Part shown: positions 16,715 to 24,000 of the stretch, piece after piece
How the letters are laid out: each line of letters begins with the position of its first letter
Position numbering within the stretch: the stretch's first letter is position 1
Virus record (IMG/VR): IMGVR_UViG_3300036715_003261
Span: 40,692-104,691 of that record
Strand: one strand, 5' to 3'
Origin: a virus
Length of the DNA: 64,000 nucleotides
Position numbers and translations under genes: made by a program
The notes under the pieces: model-generated
Seen by the model: the letters and a program-made list of their open reading frames with translations, nothing else
Databases searched by the model: none
What the model was told of the DNA's origin: nothing

Positions 16715-18495
16715 CAGTATTGCCCCTCTTCACCAAGGCCAAACTCTGTGCCTGCAGCGTACGCTGGAACAGGGGACGCCCCGTGTAGGTTGGAGACATC
16801 GCCGCGGTGGATGCCTGTTAGCAATGACTCCTTGAGGTAGCGGTGTGCGAGGCGTGCCATCCAATCCGGATTGAGAAGAGGTGTGCGCGACGCCGGGCGC
16901 ATGAACGGCAGTGCACGCGGCCCCTGGCTGGACGTCATCACCGACGTCACGCCGTGGCGTACGAGCTGGTCTGCGATTGGCTGCGTCACGACAGTACCCG
17001 CCGTGTGGTGGAGGATGCCGTCCGCGAGCGTCTCGCCGATCGCGTCTGTCGTCGGGAGGCGTTTCTTGGATGCGGCCAGGGACGCATGGAACCGATTGTA
17101 GTCGACGACGTCACCCTTGATGAATGCGTCGTCGGGACCGGGATCAATGATCTGGACGTGGTTGAGCACGGACTTGGCGAGCGTCTCGAGGTGGCGCTTG
17201 TCGACCTCGGAGCCTGCGCGCTTGTAGACATCGGAGAGCGCGTCGACGAGGTAGCGTCGACCTTCACCGAGGCCTTTGTGTTGAACGATCTCGTCAGGCT
17301 TGGGTACGCCATCGGAGAGCAAGTCCCCTGCATACATCGATTGCCCGATGCCCACGACGACCTTGTGTGCGGGAGGCACGTAGTGGCTACCGTCGCCGAC
17401 GAAGACGTAGTGACCGCCCTGCGGAGCCTTGTCGATCTTCGTGATGGAACCGTCGCGGTCAGCAAGTACCGCCTTGTGTGCGAACGATGTCGGAATCTCG
17501 AGCAAGGCTCGCACGCCTTTGATGCCCTCGAGCCGCTTCTCGTCGTCAACACCGACGACGCGCCCGCCGTGCTTCGCGTTGAGGGCGAACTGCGTGAGCG
17601 GCTCGGCGAGCGCTTGAGCCGCGCGAACGCCAACGTTCGTTCCGATCGAATGCATGCCACCCGAAGACGACAGGCCTTGGCAGCGCTGACAGACGCCGTG
17701 CGCAGCTTCGCAGGTCATCGGAGAACGGACGATGACCTCCTTGCCTTCTTTGGCAAGGTGAGACGCGTACTGCGGCGTGATCAGCTTGTTCGTGCCCGCC
17801 TGGTAGCGGTCGATGAGGTGTGCGTCGGTCGGCAACATCGCGATGCCGTTCTTGGTGCCGCAGTCCACCGTCGTCACGAGCTGGTCGCCCATGTTGTTGA
17901 CGAGGATCTTCGCAAGGTCACCGGGCTCGACAACCGAGATGTTCGAGACCACCGCGTTGACACGCGCCTGACCGCCCATGATCCACGCATCCGCAGGCTT
18001 GAGCCCTTCGGAGAAGCTCTTGTCGACGAGCCACGGAATGACCTTGCCCTTGGAGTCTTCGGCGAAGACGGGTGCGCCCACGGTGCGCATGAGTTGTGCA
18101 GCATTGCCGCGACCGCCGGCGCGAACCATCTCGCCCATCGTGCCTGGGTGGTTGCGTGCCAGCATGAGCATCGCATTCTGTCCGCCCACGAGCGTCTTGA
18201 CCTTGTCCGCGTTGGTCGTCGCCTTTCGAAAGGCTTCGACGTGCGGCTTCAAGGCAGCGTCGCGTTCAGCAACACGGGGCGCGATGTCGTCGAGGCCGAC
18301 GGAGATGCCGTCGAGCGTTGCGACCTCGTCACCGAGACGCTTGAGCTTGGTCACGACGTCGGGGTACTTGCTCGGGTCCTCTTTTGCGACACCGAGGAGG
18401 ACCTTGTTCAGGTTCCCCTTGGTGAGCGCCCCCTGTCCTCGCCACTTCGATGGGAGGATGGAGTCGACGAGGTGCTGTCCGAGCGTTGTCGCCAT
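16714..18495 (-). CDS. RNA polymerase beta-prime subunit, C-terminal part
   Basis: The 593-residue product starts at MATTLGQHLVDSILPSKWRG; this ATG is preferred over one 51 bases upstream that would run into the J-domain gene. It continues bacterial beta-prime where the fused gene at 21010-26418 stops. Visible are a 'GRGNAAQLMRTVG' segment, a bridge-helix-like region (GLKPADAWIMGGQARVNAVV), the four zinc Cys of the C-terminal beta-prime site (VDCGT, MTCEA, GVCQRC) and the trigger loop 'ALAEPLTQFALNAKHGG'. In the loop the catalytic-type His is kept, while the Arg before it (E. coli R933) is Asn. The end is shorter than in bacteria and has a phage-type tail. Five bases separate it from the J-domain gene and its stop overlaps the next start. 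It would assemble with the fused subunit as one active centre. Confidence 0.92.
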   Translation of the reverse strand: MATTLGQHLVDSILPSKWRGQGALTKGNLNKVLLGVAKEDPSKYPDVVTKLKRLGDEVATLDGISVGLDDIAPRVAERDAALKPHVEAFRKATTNADKVKTLVGGQNAMLMLARNHPGTMGEMVRAGGRGNAAQLMRTVGAPVFAEDSKGKVIPWLVDKSFSEGLKPADAWIMGGQARVNAVVSNISVVEPGDLAKILVNNMGDQLVTTVDCGTKNGIAMLPTDAHLIDRYQAGTNKLITPQYASHLAKEGKEVIVRSPMTCEAAHGVCQRCQGLSSSGGMHSIGTNVGVRAAQALAEPLTQFALNAKHGGRVVGVDDEKRLEGIKGVRALLEIPTSFAHKAVLADRDGSITKIDKAPQGGHYVFVGDGSHYVPPAHKVVVGIGQSMYAGDLLSDGVPKPDEIVQHKGLGEGRRYLVDALSDVYKRAGSEVDKRHLETLAKSVLNHVQIIDPGPDDAFIKGDVVDYNRFHASLAASKKRLPTTDAIGETLADGILHHTAGTVVTQPIADQLVRHGVTSVMTSSQGPRALPFMRPASRTPLLNPDWMARLAHRYLKESLLTGIHRGDVSNLHGASPVPAYAAGTEFGLGEEGQY

Positions 18496-18500
18496 GTTGG

Positions 18501-19280
18501 TTAGAGACCGAAATGTTGTAACGCAGCCGCTTTGCCCATCCACCACGCTTCTTTCATGCTCGAGAAGTCAGGGTGTTTCCGTGCAGCGGCCCACTGTGCA
18601 TTCAATGACTGCATGTCGGCCGTGTTTCCGCCACGGTCTGGATGCATATTCATTGCTTGTTCTCTGAAGCGACTCTTCGCCTCCGCCTGTGTTTGCGCTC
18701 CGCTCATCCACGACGGAAGTCCGCCACTTGGCGCTCCGCGTGGAGCTGATTGTCCTATAACAGCACTTGGACCCGCACCAGCGCCCTGTCGCGCCTTACG
18801 CCAGTTGTTGAAAACATCTTCGTTCTGCGCACCCCAGTGCTTGTCCTCCGCTTGTTGACGGTATTTGAAACCGTCTTGTGCGGACTGGCTTTGTTGCGTG
18901 TGTTTGTACGCCTCTTCTTTGGCGCTCTGTCGTGCCTGCCGTGATGCGGACGCACGGGCCTCATCTTGCGCCCGCCACTGTTGTCGCATTCTGTCTTCCC
19001 AGGACGGACCTGCTGGACGCGGACCTGCGCTTGGACCAGGAGCACTTGGACCTGCTGGACGCGGACCTGCGCTTGGACCAGGAGCACTTGGCCCCGGAGG
19101 ACGCGGTCCTGCGGTGGGTGCCTGCTTACCAAGGTGGTAAAGGGCACCGCCGGCGCCTCCGATCGCTGCGCCTTGCAGCGCACCTTCTTCACGATGACCT
19201 TTTTCAGCGGTCAAGGCTCCGCCGGCTGTGCCGATCGCCGCGCCCATGAGGCTGCGCGCTAGTAGAGGGTTCATCGGCAC
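18501..19280 (-). CDS. J-domain protein of the virion operon
   Basis: The product has about 259 residues. A GTG at 19280 has GGAGG eight bases upstream; the ATG at 19274 is the alternative. The N-terminus is a glycine zipper (MGAAIGTAGGAL, GAAIGGAGGALY). Pro/Gly/Ala repeats follow (GPSAPGPSAGPRPA), then a helical Gln/Lys-rich part. The C-terminal segment is J-domain-like: 'EAKSRFREQAMNMHPDRGGN' contains the HPD motif that stimulates DnaK ATPase. The last 17 residues (KEAWWMGKAAALQHFGL) resemble the motif found at the ends of neighbouring proteins. The gene lies between the two RNA polymerase genes, so it may help that enzyme fold, thread through the tail or refold in the host. The role is inferred; the J-domain is seen. 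Confidence 0.75.
   Translation of the reverse strand: MPMNPLLARSLMGAAIGTAGGALTAEKGHREEGALQGAAIGGAGGALYHLGKQAPTAGPRPPGPSAPGPSAGPRPAGPSAPGPSAGPRPAGPSWEDRMRQQWRAQDEARASASRQARQSAKEEAYKHTQQSQSAQDGFKYRQQAEDKHWGAQNEDVFNNWRKARQGAGAGPSAVIGQSAPRGAPSGGLPSWMSGAQTQAEAKSRFREQAMNMHPDRGGNTADMQSLNAQWAAARKHPDFSSMKEAWWMGKAAALQHFGL
19006..19089 (-). repeat. Two exact 42-bp tandem repeats in the J-domain gene
   Basis: The unit beginning GGACCTGCTGGACGCGGACC on the plus strand is present twice in a row (19006-19047 and 19048-19089), with a partial degenerate third copy after it. It encodes a Pro/Gly/Ala/Ser linker. The exact identity suggests a recent slippage duplication. Confidence 0.85.
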
Positions 19281-19281
19281 G

Positions 19282-20007
19282 TCAGTATCCTCCACCCATC
19301 GACATGCCGCCGCCCATCATCGCGTGCTGCCGGGCCTCTTCCTCTTTCTCGGCCTGGTTGTGCTGGTGCAACATGTAGAGACCTCCGCCCGCGAGCAGCG
19401 TCGGTGCAAGGGTCTTGAGGTTGCCGACTGCAGCACCGCGTTGTGATGCACGCGCCATGTCCATGCTGTGCTCGGGTACGGCGCCTGTGATGAAGTTCGG
19501 GTTCGCCTTTCCACCCATGCCACCGCGTACATTCGCGGCGAAGTCTTTCGCGGCGCCCCACTGACCGGCTCCGAAGTCCTTGACCTTGGACGCGAAGCTA
19601 GGACCCGCAGCAGGGGCAGGCAGGGGAGCAGGGGCTGCGATCTTGAAACGCACGAGTGCGTCGGCAACACCCACACGATAAACCCCGGCCATCTTGGGAT
19701 TCCCGAGGGGGGCACGGTGCATGTTGTGGCGTTCGAATGTCGACATGAGGTCTCCGTGGAAAGACTCAGGCATGTCCATCCCTCCGTGCATGTTGGGGCG
19801 TCCCCCGAGCCCCTTCAGTTCTTCGTTCACTGCTAACTGGTCTGGCGTCAGTTGCCCTTGCATCGGCATCGCCATTTTTCCCCCGCTCAACAAAGAGTCG
19901 ATGAGGGAACCCGCTGTAGGTTTGGGGGCTTTACCTGTGGCTCGATCGATGATGTGGCCGATCGAGTTTTCAGAGGTTCTCGTCTCTTCACGGGGCATGA
20001 GTGACAT
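19282..20007 (-). CDS. Virion-operon protein with internal tag-like motif
   Basis: The 241-residue product overlaps its upstream neighbour by a base. Residues 1-95 are hydrophilic and partly disordered. Around residue 105 is 'AGVYRVGVADALVRFKIAAP', another copy of the shared motif, here internal and followed by a Pro/Ala linker as if a new domain began there. The C-terminal end is Met/Gly-rich. No known domain is recognised. If the motif marks a cleavage or packaging boundary, the N-terminal 95 residues could be a removable pro-part. Confidence 0.65.
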   Translation of the reverse strand: MSLMPREETRTSENSIGHIIDRATGKAPKPTAGSLIDSLLSGGKMAMPMQGQLTPDQLAVNEELKGLGGRPNMHGGMDMPESFHGDLMSTFERHNMHRAPLGNPKMAGVYRVGVADALVRFKIAAPAPLPAPAAGPSFASKVKDFGAGQWGAAKDFAANVRGGMGGKANPNFITGAVPEHSMDMARASQRGAAVGNLKTLAPTLLAGGGLYMLHQHNQAEKEEEARQHAMMGGGMSMGGGY

Positions 20008-20468
20008 CAGACGCCTCCAAAAGCAGTGTTCTGTCCCATGTCACTGAGCCGGCTCGCCGAGTCGCCGCCCGCAAGGTTCGAGGGAGATCCCCACGCAGTA
20101 GTACGGTCGAGTGGATCGCGGGCTGCAAGCTGTACATCAGGCGACACGTTCACGTCGATCTGCTTGAGCACGTCGGCGAGGTTGTCTGCGGTGCCGTCCA
20201 CATCCGCCTTCTTCGAGCCGCGGTTCGCTTCCGTCTTGTGAGCTGCATCGTAGCCGTGGAACGTGCGGCTTGGGATCTTCAAGCGCAGCTCCTCTGCTGC
20301 TTGCTTGAAACCGAACTGCTCGAGCGCGTCTGCGATGCCGCGCACGTGCGACTTCTTGACATGCTCGGGCAGCTTCTTGCCCTTGGGCGTCGCGTTCGCA
20401 AACTCGCGGGCGACATCCGGGTGTTGCGAGAACAGGTAGCGACGTTGAGCCTCGCTACGGAACGGCAT
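20007..20468 (-). CDS. Phage protein with MPFRSEAQRR N-terminus and tag-like motif
   Basis: The 153-residue product begins MPFRSEAQRRYLFSQHPDVA. That opening is common in small phage proteins of unknown function. The region 'SHVRGIADALEQFGFKQAAE' (about residues 42-61) is one of the best copies of the motif shared with at least five other genes here. The C-terminal half is hydrophilic. It overlaps the LAGLIDADG gene by 14 bases. A small internal virion protein is likely; function unknown. Confidence 0.7.
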   Translation of the reverse strand: MPFRSEAQRRYLFSQHPDVAREFANATPKGKKLPEHVKKSHVRGIADALEQFGFKQAAEELRLKIPSRTFHGYDAAHKTEANRGSKKADVDGTADNLADVLKQIDVNVSPDVQLAARDPLDRTTAWGSPSNLAGGDSASRLSDMGQNTAFGGV

Positions 20469-21003
20469 GGAGAACTCCTCGCTTCGTCTGCCACGTCAAG
20501 TGGCCCGCAACTGAACGGGTGCGCGCGACGATCCCTGACGTCCGGGGCCAGTACGCTACCGTTGCCGTTGATCGAGCGCCTGTCGTTCGCATGATGTCCG
20601 TGTACGACATTTTTTCGTCGACGTACATTCGTTGGAGATCCTCGAACGGAGGCCGTTTGGACGTTCGGTAGGATTGAATCAAAGTTTTGAGTCGCTGCTG
20701 TTTTCGAAGAGACCGCAGCGGAACTTGCGTCAATAGTCGCATGAGGGCTTCGCGATCTTGGATGGCGACGTCCCAAACTTGTTTCCAGTGTTTTGGACGG
20801 CCTGTACGTGGCCGTTCGACAACGCAACATCGAATGCCGAGAGTCTCGCAGCTTTCGACGGTAGCCGTGATGATGTCCCAGTCGGTGTTGCAAACCTTGA
20901 CCACGCGATTGCGCGATCGAGAGGTGAGCACCGCAACCGTTCCTTCACCGTCGATCATCGCGGCAAGGTAGTGGGCTGCGGCGGCCGGGGACTCGAAGGG
21001 CAC
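20455..21003 (-). CDS. Free-standing LAGLIDADG homing endonuclease
   Basis: The 182-residue product starts at GTG. It opens with 'HYLAAMIDGEGTVAV', a LAGLIDADG motif with the acidic residue in place. The remaining Arg/Lys-rich part fits a single-motif, presumably dimeric endonuclease that would cut an intein-less or gene-less allele. It lies six bases after the stop of the fused RNA polymerase gene and overlaps the next gene by 14 bases. By eye it is less GC-rich than its neighbours, as for many mobile genes. A TATAAT element (21009-21014) is directly upstream. Confidence 0.8.
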   Translation of the reverse strand: MPFESPAAAAHYLAAMIDGEGTVAVLTSRSRNRVVKVCNTDWDIITATVESCETLGIRCCVVERPRTGRPKHWKQVWDVAIQDREALMRLLTQVPLRSLRKQQRLKTLIQSYRTSKRPPFEDLQRMYVDEKMSYTDIMRTTGARSTATVAYWPRTSGIVARTRSVAGHLTWQTKRGVLHAVP

Positions 21004-21009
21004 GCTTTA

Positions 21010-24000
21010 TTATAGGCGCTTGGCCCTGATTTCGATGGGATCGTTGAGCGCGATGTCGCCCCGGTGGTAGGCCGCCATCGCCTCCTCCTGGGAGTCGTAG
21101 TGCCGCGTCTTCTTGCCGCTGGCCGCCTGCGTCGCACGGTGCAAGCCCAGCACAGCCTCCATGTCGGGCGCGATGTTCAGAACGCCTGGGCGCTTGTCGG
21201 CGAAGATCATGTGCGAGAGCGTCATCTTCTTGACGTCCTCGACACCGCCCGGTGTCACCGGGGCATGGATTTGAAGGGCGTCGCCGTCGTAGTCCGCATT
21301 CATGCCCTTCTCGGCGAACGGATTGAGCTTGAGCGTCTTGCCCTCAACAATCTTGGGGTATGCACCCACGATGTTGAAGCGGTGAAGTGACGGTGCACGA
21401 TTCACCATGACCGGACGTTCACGTGATTCGTTGACCAGCTCTTCCCGCGCGACGGGCGTGCGGTCATCCACCATCTTCTGCGCATCGGTCGCTGTATAGC
21501 CGCGTCGGACCAAGCGTCCGATCACGAACTTACTGTACATGCCCCAGAGCATCCCTTCGGGCACGCCGATCTCGTCCATCGACAATGTTGGGTCAGGTGC
21601 GATGGTCGCGCGACCGCTCACGTCTTGCTGCCGCTTCATGAGGCGCGACTGGAAGAAGCCGCTGCCTGGTCGCGTGCCCGTGATGGCCGCGAGGTACCCC
21701 TTCGCACCGCGCTTCTCGGCGCCAGGGCTCACAGGGTCGCCGACGCCGTAGAGCGCGCTCACCGCGTCGTACAGGTGTTGCCGTGGACCGGGCAACTCGG
21801 ATGACGGCAACGACTTGGCGGATGACTTGAGCTGATCGTTCGCGAGGAACGCGTCCTTGTAGAGCAGGTTCGCGTCGCTGACCTGCAGACGCCCGTCCTT
21901 GAGCGGCAGGATCGGACGAATCACCGGCGGCGTCACCGGCACCTTCGAGATGACGTAGGCGTCCGCAGGCTTGAGGTCGCGGTCCTTTAACGCCTCGAGG
22001 TACTTGATCTGCTTCACCACGCCGTCGAGTGCGGGTCCACGCGCCTTCTTCGATTGCGCCAGCAGATCCTTCAACTTGTCATCGATGTTGATCTCGCCGA
22101 GCGCCGTCTTGAACCAGCTCCCGCCCTTGCCCACACGCTCCGTGAACTCCTTCTGTGTCAGTCCGAGAAGGCGTCGCACGGGTTCCTCAAACACGGGGTT
22201 GACGATCGGCTCGTGCAGGTCGACGTGCGACCACTTCGTGCCCGACATGCCGCCGGTGATCCCTGGGTCGAAGAGGCCATCGGTCTCGGGGCGTAGGTCC
22301 TTCGCGCGGATCAACTTGCTCGGGTCCTTGAGCGCTCCTGAGGACATCGACTTGACGTCCGCGTCGGTGAGCGGACCAAGCGCCAAGCGTGAGCCGGTCT
22401 TCGTCACCTTGACGCCGGCGCCCGTGAGCATGCTCTGCAGCTTGTCGTAGGCGAATGGCGTCTTGGGCGAAGGCGTCGGCAGCCCGAGTTGGATCGCGCG
22501 CCAGAACTCGTCGTTGCGCTGGCTCTTGATGGACGCCGCTTCACGCAGCACGTTGCGTGCGTTGTGCGCGACGAGTCCATCGAATTCCATCTTGCCGATG
22601 CCCTTGGCACCTTCGTCACCACCACGCGCCGGTTGTTGGTTGTAGTCGTACTTCTCGGCGCCGTGCGCTGCCCAGTTGGAATCTGTGGTCTTGAAGAGCT
22701 TCAGGATGTAGCTCTTGCCGACCAACACGTCGGGAACCTTCTTGCCCGTGATAGGGTCAAGGACCGTCTCTTTGTCCGAGAGACCGTGTTCCTCGAGCAA
22801 CTTCTTTGCGAAGGCGACGTTGTCACGGCCTGGCATGTATTGCGGGATGACGATCGGCTTACCCGTCTTTTCGGCAACCTTTCCAAGCACCGTCTCGATG
22901 ACCTGCGCTGGGTTGATGCGCGAGACGATACCCGCCGACGTGAAGAGAAGATCGACAGGGCGCCCCTGCGCATCCTGGATCATCTGGTGGTCAGGGATGA
23001 TCTTCGCGATCACGCCTTTGTTGCCAAAGCGGTTGCACAGCTTGTCGCCGATCTGCAGTGTCTCCTGGGTGCGGATCGACGCAGCTGCCTGTCGGGCGGT
23101 CTTCGCCACGTCTACGACAATGCCGGGTCGATCGTGCGTCCAAGTCTCGACCACTTCTTCGTAGGGCTTGACCAGCGACTTGGACAGCTTACCCAGCAGG
23201 AGTGCGTCACCCGTCACCTTGTTCTCGCGGATGCCCGCAGCGATCAGGTCGCCCTTGTGAAGAGTGACCCCCGGCTTGACAACGCCGTCTTCGTCGAGCT
23301 TGTCGTACTGGTCCTTGGTGTAGCGGCTGCCGAAGTAGGTCCGGTGCTTCTCACGTCCGAGCTGCACGTCCCCTTCACGCGAAAGCGCGTGCTGGTACAT
23401 GTGTTCGCTCGTCAGCTTGTCCGCTGCGCCCTGCGAGACGACGATGCCGTCGTTGGTGTTGAGGCCGCGGTACGGCATGTATGCCACCCGCAGGTTCGTG
23501 CCCAACGCGAGCGTGCCGTCCTTGGTGAAGTTCGAGTCAGCGAGGAGCTGGTCCTTCTCGACACGGTCGCCGACCTTCACGGTCAGCGTGTTGTGCAGCA
23601 TCGTCTTGGCGGCGAGCGGAAGGTTGGTGTCGTAGTGGAGCTTCGTCGTGAGCGCGGCCGTCTTCGCGTCCGGCTCGATGTGGATCCAGTCGTCATCGAT
23701 CTTCGTGATCGTGCCGGCCTGTCGTGCGGTCGGGACGATCAGCTTGACCATCTCCCGTTCGACCGACGTCCCTGGCTTCCACGATGCAACCTGGACGAGC
23801 GGCGCCTCACGATGCGTCAACGGCAGTGCTTGGCCCTGGTGCTTGCTCGCCATGAGCACGCGGTTCGCCTGGATGCCGTAGAGCAGCGGCAGGAGGTTCG
23901 ACGTGGGCCCATACTGGTCTGCGACATGCTCCAGTTGGTGGGTCACGCGATCCGACGACACGCGCGATACGACGCCATGCGCCATCGCATCGACGATCTT

